Assembly (NCBI RefSeq): GCF_002251385.1
Contig: NZ_NPJJ01000057.1
Coordinates: 1 to 64,000, forward strand
DNA: 64,000 bases
Direction: 5' to 3'
Source of the DNA: Prevotella sp. P5-108
GTDB taxonomy: Bacteria; Bacteroidota; Bacteroidia; Bacteroidales; Bacteroidaceae
Under the pieces are notes generated by a model that was not told the origin of the DNA, did not search any database, and saw only the letters and a program-made list of their open reading frames with translations. Both the position numbers and the translations under genes were made by a program. Of this stretch, positions 15,851 through 23,984 are shown one piece after another. Within the stretch, counting starts at the first letter, position 1, and each line of letters opens with the position of its first letter.

Positions 15851-17221
15851 ATGAACAGAATATTATATCTACTACTGGCGCTGTGCTGCTCGATGCAGAT
15901 ACAGGCGCAGAAGGTGGCTTTTGCCGGGGGCAAAAGCTACATGTACAGAGTGTATCTCAAAGACAAGAAGGGCGGAAGCTACTCGCTGCGCCACCCCGAG
16001 AAGTTTCTCTCTGCCAAGGCCCTTGCCCGCAGAGAGCGCCAGGGGCTGGCTGTCGACTCTACCGACCTGCCCGTATCATCCAAATACATAGGCACGCTGC
16101 GCCACGACGGCTATCAGGTGGTGGGCGGCAGCCGATGGAACAACACCGTGCTCATCGCCTCGCCCAAGGGCGACATCGCCCCCCGGCTCGAAGGGCTCAA
16201 CTTTGTGACCCGCGTGGTGCGCGTCTTCGAGTCGCCCGACTCGGTGAGTCCCGTGAAGCCCTACGGCGTGGTGAAAGACACGACCAAGGCATCGGAGAGC
16301 GTCTATGGCAAGGCGCTGCCCCAGATAGCACAGCTCAACGGCGTGAAGCTGCATGAGGCTGGCTTCCGCGGAAAGGGCATGACCATCGCCATCATCGACG
16401 GCGGCTACATGAACTACACCCGTATACCCGCCCTGCGCGGTGTACGCGTGCTGGGCTGTCGCGACTTTGTCTACCCCTACCGCGACAAGATGGAAGACCT
16501 CTTGTCTCACGGCACTATGGTGCTGTCGTGCATGGCTGCGGTCGACTCGTTCCGCTACGTGGGCACCGCACCCGAAGCCTCCTACTATCTGCTGCGCTCG
16601 GAATACGGCCCCACAGAGAGCTTGATGGAGGAAGACACATGGGCGATGGCTGCCGAGTATGCCGACTCGGTGGGCGTGGATGTCATCAACTCGTCATTGG
16701 GCTACGCCGAGTTTGACGATGCCACCACGAGCCACAAGTATGTGGACCTCGACGGCCGCCGCACGCTCATATCCAACACGGCATCGATGCTGGCCCAGAA
16801 GGGCGTGGTGCTGGTGTGCAGCGCGGGCAACTCGGGCCGCGACCGCTGGAAGAAGGTGACGCCTCCGGGCGACGCCATCGACGTGCTCACGGTGGGGGCT
16901 GTAGACAGCCACGGCCTGAACACGGTATTCAGCTCTATCGGTCCGTCGCAGGACGGTCGCGTGAAGCCCGACATCATGGCACGGGGCGGCATGGCACGCA
17001 TCTTCAACGCAGCCGGCGTCAACGGTGGCGCCAACGGCACCTCGTTTGCCTCGCCCATAGCCTGCGGCATGGTGGCATGCCTCTGGCAGGCGCTGCCCGG
17101 CAAGACCGCCAAGGAAATCATCGGTCTGGTGCGCAGCAGCGCCGACCGCTATCTCACCCCCGACAACATCTACGGCTACGGCATCCCCGACTTCTGGCGT
17201 GCCTACCAACAAGGACGATAA
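15851..17221 (+). CDS. Secreted subtilisin-like serine protease (S8)
   Basis: 456 aa with a signal peptide (MNRILYLLLALCCSMQIQAQ). A pro-region (about 20-165) precedes the S8 domain. The catalytic triad is Asp183 in AIIDGGY, His220 in LLSHGTMV and Ser398 in NGTSFASPIA; SAGNSG supplies the oxyanion Asn. Subtilases cut proteins in the periplasm or outside the cell. The domain is ordinary in length and seems intact. It is followed by only 3 nt before xseA, so the protease, exodeoxyribonuclease VII and probably the upstream regulator share a transcript. There is no C-terminal secretion domain (no type IX signal), so a periplasmic location is likely. Confidence 0.93.
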   Translation: MNRILYLLLALCCSMQIQAQKVAFAGGKSYMYRVYLKDKKGGSYSLRHPEKFLSAKALARRERQGLAVDSTDLPVSSKYIGTLRHDGYQVVGGSRWNNTVLIASPKGDIAPRLEGLNFVTRVVRVFESPDSVSPVKPYGVVKDTTKASESVYGKALPQIAQLNGVKLHEAGFRGKGMTIAIIDGGYMNYTRIPALRGVRVLGCRDFVYPYRDKMEDLLSHGTMVLSCMAAVDSFRYVGTAPEASYYLLRSEYGPTESLMEEDTWAMAAEYADSVGVDVINSSLGYAEFDDATTSHKYVDLDGRRTLISNTASMLAQKGVVLVCSAGNSGRDRWKKVTPPGDAIDVLTVGAVDSHGLNTVFSSIGPSQDGRVKPDIMARGGMARIFNAAGVNGGANGTSFASPIACGMVACLWQALPGKTAKEIIGLVRSSADRYLTPDNIYGYGIPDFWRAYQQGR

Positions 17222-17224
17222 CCC

Positions 17225-18460
17225 ATGGCGAGCGAGAGAACCTTCACGCTGCTGGAGCTCAACCACATGGTGCGCGAGACCATCGAACGGCAGATGGACG
17301 GCAAATACTGGGTCGAAGCCGAGCTCTCCGACCTGCACGACCGCAGCCACTGCTATATGGAGCTCGTGGAGAACGATCCCTTCGGCCCCACCCCTTTGGC
17401 CAAGGCCCGTGCGGTGTGCTGGGCCAACCGCTGGACGGCACTGCGCAGCAAGTTTGAACGCCAGACCCAGCAACAGCTGCGGCCTGGCATCAAGGTGAGG
17501 ATGATGGTAACGCCCACCTTCCACGAAGCCTACGGTTTCGCCTACCAGGTGAGCGACATAGACCCCGACTACACCTTGGGCGACATCGTGCGCAAGCGCA
17601 TGGAGATAATCCGCCAGCTCAAGGAGGCAGGCATCTTCGACCTCCAGCGCGAGCTCGCGCTGCCCCGCTTTGCCCAGCGCATAGCCGTCGTCTCCAGCGC
17701 CCAGGCTGCCGGTTATGGCGACTTCTGCCACCAGATAGACGACAACAGCTACGGGCTGTCGTTCAGCCACGAACTCTTCGCCGCCATCATGCAGGGCGAA
17801 CAGGTGGAGCAGAGCGTGATAGCCGCGCTCGACCGCATCAATGCCCGCATAGACGAGTTTGATGTGGTGGTCATCATCCGTGGCGGTGGCGCCACCACCG
17901 ACATGTCGGGCTTCGACACGCTGGCGCTGGCAGAGAACGTGGCCAACTTCCCGCTGCCCATCATCACCGGCATAGGCCACGACCGCGACGAGTGCATACT
18001 GGACATGGTGTCATATATGCGGGTGAAGACACCCACAGCGGCAGCCGCCTTCCTCATAGACCATCTGAGCGAGGTCTATACCGCCCTCGTCAGCGCCCGC
18101 GAGCGCATCAGCCGTATCGCCGAGCGCCATCTCGCCTACGAGAAGATGAGGCTCAAGCAGCTCGCCGACCGCATCCCTACCCTCTTTGCCCTGACCCGCG
18201 AACGGCAGACCAAACGCATAGACGCCCTCGCCCACAGGCTGGACAGCGCCGCAACCCAACGCTTGGAGCGCGAGCGCCACAGGCTGCAGCTCGTGGGCCA
18301 ACGCGCCCAAGCCCAAGACCCCATACACATCCTGCGCCGGGGCTACAGCATCACGCTGCACAACGGTCATGCCCTGCGCAGTGGCGATGAACTGGCCGAC
18401 GGCGACATCATCGAAACACGACTGGAACAAGGAACCCTGAAATCAGAGATAAGGAAATGA
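17225..18460 (+). CDS. xseA: Exodeoxyribonuclease VII large subunit
   Basis: 411 aa. The N-terminal OB-fold DNA-binding domain (about 1-100, ELNHMVRETIERQMDGKYWV) is followed by the catalytic domain (about 120-300) with IAVVSSAQAAGYGDF, then VVVIIRGGGATTDMSGFD and ITGIGHDRDECILD, the conserved Gly-rich and His/Asp motifs of XseA. A helical region (about 300-370) binds the small subunit. A short C-terminal segment (PIHILRRGYSITL) completes the family pattern. The enzyme degrades single-stranded DNA from both ends in the cytoplasm. It is translationally coupled to xseB through an ATGA overlap at 18457-18460. Confidence 0.95.
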   Translation: MASERTFTLLELNHMVRETIERQMDGKYWVEAELSDLHDRSHCYMELVENDPFGPTPLAKARAVCWANRWTALRSKFERQTQQQLRPGIKVRMMVTPTFHEAYGFAYQVSDIDPDYTLGDIVRKRMEIIRQLKEAGIFDLQRELALPRFAQRIAVVSSAQAAGYGDFCHQIDDNSYGLSFSHELFAAIMQGEQVEQSVIAALDRINARIDEFDVVVIIRGGGATTDMSGFDTLALAENVANFPLPIITGIGHDRDECILDMVSYMRVKTPTAAAAFLIDHLSEVYTALVSARERISRIAERHLAYEKMRLKQLADRIPTLFALTRERQTKRIDALAHRLDSAATQRLERERHRLQLVGQRAQAQDPIHILRRGYSITLHNGHALRSGDELADGDIIETRLEQGTLKSEIRK

Positions 18461-18645
18461 GCAAGCAAATGAATTACGAAGAAGCGATGGCAAGACTGGA
18501 AACCATCGTGCAGCAAATGGAACAAGGCGAGCTCGACATCGACTCGCTCGCCAAGCAACTCACCGAAGCCAAGAAGCTGATCGCCCTGTGTGAGGCCAAG
18601 CTCACTGCTGCCAATGACAAAATAGACAAAATATTGGCAGGATAA
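18457..18645 (+). CDS. xseB: Exodeoxyribonuclease VII small subunit
   Basis: 62 aa; a short but typical XseB: NYEEAMARLETIVQQMEQGE followed by LDIDSLAKQLTEAKKLIALC, the coiled-coil hairpin that binds the helical part of XseA. Its ATG overlaps the xseA stop by four bases. No terminator is obvious before the ilvE promoter at 18689. Confidence 0.94.
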   Translation: MSKQMNYEEAMARLETIVQQMEQGELDIDSLAKQLTEAKKLIALCEAKLTAANDKIDKILAG

Positions 18646-18688
18646 CAACTTTTTGCTACAGATGGTTGGCAAAGCAACAAATATTGTT

Positions 18689-18696
18689 TACTTTTG
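18689..18696 (+). promoter_or_regulatory. Promoter -7 box for ilvE
   Basis: TACTTTTG followed by CACC, 39 nt before the ATG at 18736. It matches the common extended form TACTTTTGCACC seen elsewhere in the window. Confidence 0.65.
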
Positions 18697-18735
18697 CACC
18701 CTGACAAGTAGAACGAATACTAAAACGATAGTAAA

Positions 18736-19752
18736 ATGAAAGAATTAGATTGGGCAAATCTCAAGTTCGGCTATCTGCCGACCGATTACAATGTGCGCTG
18801 CAACTACCACAATGGCAAGTGGGGCGAGATAGAAATCAGTTCTGACCCCAACATCAACCTCTCAATGGCAGCTTCCAGCCTGCACTACGGACAGGAAGCC
18901 TTTGAGGGTCTGAAAGCCTACCGCTGTCCCGACGGCAAGGTGCGCGTATTCCGCGTGGAAGAGAATGCAGCCCGCCTGCAAAGTACCAGCCGCGGCATCA
19001 TGATGCCCGAGGTTCCCACCGAGCTCTTTGTAGAGATGGTTGAACGCGTGGTACGCCTCAACCAGAAGTATATCCCCCCCTATGAGAGCGGCGCCACTCT
19101 CTATATCCGCCCGCTGCTCATCGGCACCACGCCCTGCGTAGGCGTGCATCCCGCCGAAGACTATCTGTTCCTCATCTTCGTTACCCCCGTAGGCCCTTAC
19201 TTCAAGGGTGGCTTCTCTGCCAACCCCTACGTCATCATGCGCGACTACGACCGTGCCGCTCCCCTCGGCACCGGTATCTATAAGGTGGGTGGCAACTATG
19301 CCGCTTCGCTCAAGGCCAACCACATAGCCCACGAAAACGGCTACGCCTCTGAGTTCTACCTCGACGCCAAGGAGAAGAAGTATATCGACGAGTGTGGTGC
19401 TGCCAACTTCTTCGGCATCAAGGACAACACCTATATCACTCCCAAGTCGACAAGCATCCTGCCCTCTATCACCAACAAGAGTCTGATGCAGATAGCCGAA
19501 GACCTGGGTATGAAGGTAGAGCGACGCCCAATTCCCGAGGAAGAGTTGGAGACATTTGAAGAGGCAGGAGCCTGCGGTACCGCAGCCGTCATCTCGCCTA
19601 TCTCTCACATCGACGACTTCGAGACCGGCAAGAAATACTTCTTCGGCAACGAGCCCGGCCCATGGTCGAAGAAGCTCTACGACACCCTCCGCGGCATCCA
19701 GTACGGTATACTGGAAGACAAGCACGGATGGACACGCGTGATTATCGAGTAA
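18736..19752 (+). CDS. ilvE: Branched-chain amino acid aminotransferase
   Basis: 338 aa, class IV PLP aminotransferase. The PLP lysine is Lys183 in IYKVGGNYAASL, and DECGAANFFGIK is the family motif downstream of it. SSLHYGQEAFEGLKAYR in the N-terminal domain is typical of the BCAT group rather than D-amino-acid aminotransferases. It transfers the amino group between glutamate and the branched-chain 2-oxo acids in the cytoplasm, the last step of Leu/Ile/Val synthesis. It is a single-gene unit with its own promoter and a strong terminator at 19773-19812. Its codon use is strongly C-ending, suggesting high expression. Confidence 0.95.
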   Translation: MKELDWANLKFGYLPTDYNVRCNYHNGKWGEIEISSDPNINLSMAASSLHYGQEAFEGLKAYRCPDGKVRVFRVEENAARLQSTSRGIMMPEVPTELFVEMVERVVRLNQKYIPPYESGATLYIRPLLIGTTPCVGVHPAEDYLFLIFVTPVGPYFKGGFSANPYVIMRDYDRAAPLGTGIYKVGGNYAASLKANHIAHENGYASEFYLDAKEKKYIDECGAANFFGIKDNTYITPKSTSILPSITNKSLMQIAEDLGMKVERRPIPEEELETFEEAGACGTAAVISPISHIDDFETGKKYFFGNEPGPWSKKLYDTLRGIQYGILEDKHGWTRVIIE

Positions 19753-19772
19753 GAACACAACCATAACAACAT

Positions 19773-19812
19773 ACACCAGCCCACAGATGGTCATACCTCT
19801 GTGGGCTGGTGT
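19773..19812. terminator. Terminator hairpin after ilvE, shared sequence with trmB
   Basis: ACACCAGCCCACAGA (19773-19787) and TCTGTGGGCTGGTGT (19798-19812) form a perfect 15-bp stem. It is followed by CGTATATATAAAGGTAT, a reversed variant of the AT-rich motif. The arms are almost identical to the terminator at 22041-22082. Confidence 0.85.
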
Positions 19813-19897
19813 CGTATATATAAAGGTATAAACGCCGGGGCAAACCAGCCGGCATGGCTGGCAGACGGCCTTTCAGGCTACCACCATGGGCAGCCCG

Positions 19898-20932
19898 TTA
19901 TAGCGCAGCCAGACAGCGGTCAAGATAGTCTATGTCGGCATCGGTGGTCGCCCAGCTGGTGACAAAGCGGCAGGTGAGGGTGCCGTCGGCATGGCGCTCC
20001 CATATCTCAAAAGCCACCTGGGCGATGAGGACATCGTACTGGCTGGGCGAGAGGATGACAAACTGCTGGTTGGTGGGCGAAAGGCAAGCCATAGGGATGG
20101 CGTGACGGGCAAAGACCTCCTTGAGGCGGGCAGCCATCGCTATGGCGTGGCGCGAGAGATGCAGGTAGAGGCCGTCGGTAAAGAGCGTGTCGAACTGGAT
20201 GCCGAGCATGCGCCCCTTGGCCAACAGCGCGCCGTGGCGCTTGACGGTGGTAAAGAAATACTTGGGCGCGCTCATGCCGGTAAACACCACCGCCTCGCCA
20301 AACATGGCTCCCACCTTGGTGCCGCCGATATAGAACACATCGCAATGGCGTGCCAAGAAGGGCAGGTCGTAATCGCAGGCATCGGACATAAGTCCATAGC
20401 CCAGGCGTGCACCGTCGATATAGAGTCTGAGGTGGTGGCGGCGGCACGCCTCGTAGAGGCTGGCGAGCTCGCTGCGGGTGTAGACCATGCCCAACTCGGT
20501 AGGCATGGAGACATAGACCATGCCCGGCTGCACCATGTGGGGCGCCGTCTCGTCGGCAGTAAAGGTGTCCATGAAGCGGTCGAGCGTGGCGGCAGTGAGC
20601 TTGCTGTCGACGGCGGGAAGCGTGATGACCTTGTGTCCGAAAGCCTCGACCGCTCCCGACTCATGTACGGCAATGTGGCCCGTCTCGACCGTGATGACCG
20701 CCTCGCAGCCCATGAGCAGCGAGTCGATGACGGTGGCATTGGTCTGGGTGCCACCGGTGAGGAAGAAGACATCGGCATCGGTCATCTGCACTGCCTCGCG
20801 TATGCGCCTGATGGCCGACTGGCAGTAAGGGTCAGAGCCATAGCCCGACGTACGGTCGTCATTGGTATCGGCAAGACGACGGAGTATCTCGGGGGTACAT
20901 CCATTGTTGTAATCACTCTCAAAAGAAATCAT
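19898..20932 (-). CDS. Low-specificity L-threonine aldolase
   Basis: 344 aa, fold-type I PLP enzyme of the beta-eliminating lyase/threonine aldolase family. The start FESDYNNGCTPEILRRLADT is the Bacteroidetes form of the N-terminus. PLP contacts are Asp173 and Arg176 in YIDGARLGYG and the Schiff-base lysine Lys206 in YIGGTKVGAMFGEA. It splits L-threonine or L-allo-threonine into glycine and acetaldehyde; the stereochemical preference cannot be read. It stands alone between the ilvE terminator and a leftward promoter at 21040-21047, which gives a leader of about 100 nt. It corresponds to ltaA/ltaE/glyA-like genes, but the exact symbol is uncertain. Confidence 0.9.
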   Translation of the reverse strand: MISFESDYNNGCTPEILRRLADTNDDRTSGYGSDPYCQSAIRRIREAVQMTDADVFFLTGGTQTNATVIDSLLMGCEAVITVETGHIAVHESGAVEAFGHKVITLPAVDSKLTAATLDRFMDTFTADETAPHMVQPGMVYVSMPTELGMVYTRSELASLYEACRRHHLRLYIDGARLGYGLMSDACDYDLPFLARHCDVFYIGGTKVGAMFGEAVVFTGMSAPKYFFTTVKRHGALLAKGRMLGIQFDTLFTDGLYLHLSRHAIAMAARLKEVFARHAIPMACLSPTNQQFVILSPSQYDVLIAQVAFEIWERHADGTLTCRFVTSWATTDADIDYLDRCLAAL

Positions 20933-21039
20933 AATCTATCGTGTTGTAAAGTTGTCATCTATACTCTCCCCCATCGCAGACCGACGCGGCAGGCCGCGGG
21001 GACGAGTGGCTGCCGACGGAAAGACGAAGGTGGTGGGTG

Positions 21040-21047
21040 CAAAAGTA
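21040..21047 (-). promoter_or_regulatory. Promoter -7 box for threonine aldolase
   Basis: The minus strand reads TACTTTTGCACCCACC. The distance to the ATG at 20932 is 107 nt. The region 20933-21199 otherwise contains nothing recognisable. Confidence 0.5.
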
Positions 21048-21176
21048 ATGAAAAGCAGAAACATAACCAAGGCAATGGCTGTCAATCTGTGTCCCGACGG
21101 CAGGTATCGGCATACTTTTATGCCGTAGAGGGTATGATTTATGAGGCTGTCGTCTGATTATTTGACACAAATTGTG

Positions 21177-21184
21177 TAATTTTG
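21177..21184 (+). promoter_or_regulatory. Promoter -7 box for trmB
   Basis: TAATTTTG with 15 nt to the ATG at 21200. It overlaps a TTG at 21182 that could be misread as the start codon of trmB, so this promoter decides the start. Confidence 0.65.
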
Positions 21185-21199
21185 CATCAAAAACAAGAT

Positions 21200-21961
21200 A
21201 TGGGCAAAGGTAAATTAGCCAAATTTGCGGATATGGAAGCGTTTGAGAACGTGTTTCAGTATCCTTTCTCGGTCATAGACAACGTGCCTTTTGAGATGAA
21301 GGGGCACTGGCGCGACATGTACTTCAACAACTCCAACCCGATAGTGCTCGAACTGGGCTGCGGACGCGGTGAATATGCCGTAGGGCTGGCTCGCAAATAT
21401 CCCGACATCAACTTCATAGGCGTGGACATCAAGGGCGCGCGCATGTGGACGGGAGCCAAGCAGGCTCTGGACGAAGGGCTGAAGAACGTGGCTTTCCTGC
21501 GCACCAATATCGAGATAATAGACCGCTTCTTCGACAAGGACGAGGTGCAGCAGATATGGCTCACCTTCTCGGACCCGCAGATGAAGCACGTGCGCAAGCG
21601 CCTTACCTCGACCACATTCATGACCCGCTACCGCCGCTTCATGGAGGATGGCGGACTGGTGCATGTCAAGACCGACTCCAACTTCCTCTATACCTACACC
21701 CGCTGTATGGCTGAGCACAACCAGCTGCCCATCCATGTGGCTACCGCCGACCTCTACCACACCCCGGGTATGGACGAGCGGTTGCTGAGCATACAGACCT
21801 ACTATGAGTCGATGTGGATGGAGCGTGGCATAGACATCAAGTATATCTGTCTGGGTCTGCCGCGCGAGGGCGAGCTCTCCGAGCCCGATGTGGAGATACC
21901 CATGGACGAGTATCGCAGTTATCACCGCGAGAAGCGCAGCCCCAAGGAGACGGCAAAGTAA
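21200..21961 (+). CDS. trmB: tRNA (guanine-N7)-methyltransferase
   Basis: 253 aa from the ATG at 21200 ([15 protein letters not shown]); the in-frame TTG at 21182 lies in the promoter. It has the SAM-binding motif [20 protein letters not shown], the acidic second strand [12 protein letters not shown], and the TrmB signature [15 protein letters not shown] followed by a tRNA-binding R-rich segment ([12 protein letters not shown]). It methylates G46 in the variable loop of tRNAs. Family length is about 215-260 aa. It is a monocistronic gene with a strong terminator at 22041-22082. Confidence 0.95.
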   Translation: MGKGKLAKFADMEAFENVFQYPFSVIDNVPFEMKGHWRDMYFNNSNPIVLELGCGRGEYAVGLARKYPDINFIGVDIKGARMWTGAKQALDEGLKNVAFLRTNIEIIDRFFDKDEVQQIWLTFSDPQMKHVRKRLTSTTFMTRYRRFMEDGGLVHVKTDSNFLYTYTRCMAEHNQLPIHVATADLYHTPGMDERLLSIQTYYESMWMERGIDIKYICLGLPREGELSEPDVEIPMDEYRSYHREKRSPKETAK

Positions 21962-22020
21962 GCACGACGACAACGGCACAAGATGCCAGCCCCGCCAAGC
22001 GGATGGGGCGAACGGCGACT

Positions 22021-22040
22021 ACACCTTATTATATATATAA
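22021..22040 (+). repeat. Copy of the dispersed AT-rich motif
   Basis: ACACCTTATTATATATATAA (22021-22040) directly precedes the trmB terminator. The core ACCTTATTATATATAT also occurs at 6338, 28158 and 50110 (+) and at 37930-37915 (-), with variants at 205, 13665, 19812, 36930 and 41602. Confidence 0.8.
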
Positions 22041-22082
22041 GACACCAGCCCACAGATGGAAGTTCATCTGTGGGCTGGTGTC
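22041..22082. terminator. Terminator hairpin between trmB and the GH115-like gene
   Basis: GACACCAGCCCACAGATG (22041-22058) and CATCTGTGGGCTGGTGTC (22065-22082) form a perfect 18-bp stem with a 6-nt loop. It serves the convergent genes ending at 21961 and 22101. The arms match the ilvE terminator. Confidence 0.87.
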
Positions 22083-22100
22083 GGTATAGGGGGATGGGGT

Positions 22101-23939
22101 CTACAGCTGCTCGGCGGTCACGGGGAAGATGTAGAACTCGCGCACGGGGTCGTAGTCGACCATCAGCTGGTCGATAAATACCGGCGTGTCGAGCGCGCGT
22201 ATCTCAATGTCGTGGCTGTTGCGGGTGAGGTTGACATCGACGTTGATAATGACCTGTCCGCGCTGTTCGGCGGTCTGCCACTGAGGCGAATGGGCATCGG
22301 GGCGCACGCTCATTATCTGCGCCTCGCCATCGTCGACACGCACCGCCAGCCGTATGTCGTGGCCCAGATAGTCGGGCATGGCAATGGCAGCCACCCGCAC
22401 GACAGCCTTGCCTCTGAGTTCGGAGAAGAAGGAGTAGGACAGGCTGCCACCGGGCGGCACCATCACCGCCTTCATGCTGTGGCCAAGCATAGAGACCGTC
22501 TGTACCCCCTGGGTGGCGCGGCGGAAATGGCAGGCGTTGCGGGTTATGGTATTGCCGACATCGAGATTGAACGGCTCGGGGCCCTGCTGGGCAAAGCGTT
22601 TGATGGCGTCGTGAGACAGCGGGCCGGGGAACTTGGGCTCTGCCATCAGGGGCATGTGGGCAAGAGAGAGGGTATGCTCCCACTTGCCGTCGAGCATGCC
22701 GGAAAACTTGCGGTTGAGCGCCAGCAGCTGCTGGTAGGCTGTCCAGCTGCGCACGGCAGAGGACAGTGCCTCATCGTCGCGGGCGAACGAACTGGGGCGG
22801 CCTATATGGCGCGCCTCCTGGGCCTGCAACTGCTTGACCGCCATGAGCCATGCTGCCCTGACGGGATAGTCGACCCAGGCGAAGAACGCCTCGCTGCGCA
22901 CTTGGGGCACGAGGGCGGCAATGGGGGTGAGAGCCTTGACGAGTGCCTCGTAGTTGGCGAGATAGCGCTCGAGCTCGTTGCCAAAGGCATCGGCCATGAA
23001 CTCGACATTCATCTGCTCGGGTCGGCGTATGCCCACGAGATGGTAATACTCGGTGAGCACGGGCAACAGGCGGTCGGCAGCCTGCTCGCCAAACTGCTCG
23101 GTAAGCCACGCGTGAAAGTGGGAGGGGATATTGGTGGCATTGACATAGGTGATGTTCCACGCCATATCCATGAAGAGCGAGAGCTGGTAAGCCACGGTGC
23201 GTGGATTGTCAATCCGGGCTACCCATTCGTGGCGGGCACCCTGGTCGTAAGCGGTCTTCATCTCAGCATAAATGCGGCCGGGCTGGGTAGAGGGGAGCCA
23301 GCGCTCACCAATCTCCATACACTTGGCGCCCCGTCCGTCGCAGTCGGCATGGCGCAGCAGATTGCCACGGAGTCGCAGGAGAAGCTGGTGGAGGCGGTGA
23401 CTGTCGAGGCCATGGCCCTGGGCGACGAAGCCACGCCGCGCCACCGAGGGCCACTGGATGGTGAGGTAGTCGGAAGCGAGAGCGAGATAGTGGCGGCGCA
23501 GGGGAGTGACATCGCCCCACCACGCCCACGGCGAGACACCCGCAAGGCGCGAGAGTTCAAGGATGCCATAGGCAGTGCCATTGGCATTGCTGCCCAGCAC
23601 CACGATATGTCCGCCCTCGACACAGATGGCAAAGGCATCGTCTTTGGCGATGATACGGTCGATAGGCACCTGGCGTCGCTGGAGCCGCCGGAAGTCCTTG
23701 TCGCGCATCTTGTCGAGCTCGAAAATCTCTATCACAGCCCCCGCACGATGCTCGGCTCGATGGCCGGTGACGGCACGCATATCTTCGGCAAACATATTGA
23801 GCGCCATATCGACTACACCCGTTCGCTTGCCCACAAAACTATATTCCACGCTGCCTCGCCCGCTGTACCAGACCACGTCCTTGGCCCACGAGGCAAGCAC
23901 GAAGCAGCATAATAAGATGGTAAGTATATTCCTTTTCAT
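22101..23939 (-). CDS. GH115-like protein lacking much of the catalytic barrel
   Basis: 612 aa from the ATG at 23939, which follows the promoter TACCTTTG by only 6 nt; the signal peptide is MKRNILTILLCCFVLASWA. The N-terminal domain (about 20-155) ends with NGTAYGILELSRLAGVSPWA, characteristic of GH115 alpha-glucuronidases. The C-terminal half has the helical and beta-sandwich domains of that family. Between LLLRLRGNLLRHADCDG and GARHEWVARIDNPRTVAYQL the TIM-barrel is much shorter than I expect for GH115 (usual length about 800-1000 aa), so many active-site positions are missing. The frame is intact. It may therefore be a non-catalytic glucuronide binder, an early-stage pseudogene or a new subfamily. 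It stands alone, not in a polysaccharide locus. Confidence 0.7.
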   Translation of the reverse strand: MKRNILTILLCCFVLASWAKDVVWYSGRGSVEYSFVGKRTGVVDMALNMFAEDMRAVTGHRAEHRAGAVIEIFELDKMRDKDFRRLQRRQVPIDRIIAKDDAFAICVEGGHIVVLGSNANGTAYGILELSRLAGVSPWAWWGDVTPLRRHYLALASDYLTIQWPSVARRGFVAQGHGLDSHRLHQLLLRLRGNLLRHADCDGRGAKCMEIGERWLPSTQPGRIYAEMKTAYDQGARHEWVARIDNPRTVAYQLSLFMDMAWNITYVNATNIPSHFHAWLTEQFGEQAADRLLPVLTEYYHLVGIRRPEQMNVEFMADAFGNELERYLANYEALVKALTPIAALVPQVRSEAFFAWVDYPVRAAWLMAVKQLQAQEARHIGRPSSFARDDEALSSAVRSWTAYQQLLALNRKFSGMLDGKWEHTLSLAHMPLMAEPKFPGPLSHDAIKRFAQQGPEPFNLDVGNTITRNACHFRRATQGVQTVSMLGHSMKAVMVPPGGSLSYSFFSELRGKAVVRVAAIAMPDYLGHDIRLAVRVDDGEAQIMSVRPDAHSPQWQTAEQRGQVIINVDVNLTRNSHDIEIRALDTPVFIDQLMVDYDPVREFYIFPVTAEQL

Positions 23940-23945
23940 TGAATA

Positions 23946-23953
23946 CAAAGGTA
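23946..23953 (-). promoter_or_regulatory. Promoter -7 box for the GH115-like gene
   Basis: The minus strand reads TACCTTTGTATTCAATG. Only six bases separate the box from the ATG, so the transcript would be leaderless or nearly so. Confidence 0.6.
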
Positions 23954-23984
23954 GTACAAGCTGGGCGAAATACAAAACAAACTT

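Noticed and set aside
21182..21199. TTG start for trmB
   Set aside because: The TTG is part of the promoter box TAATTTTG (21177-21184); the ATG at 21200 is the usable start. The same reasoning removes the TTG at 52574 for glyS and the GTG at 58189 for the ATPase gene.
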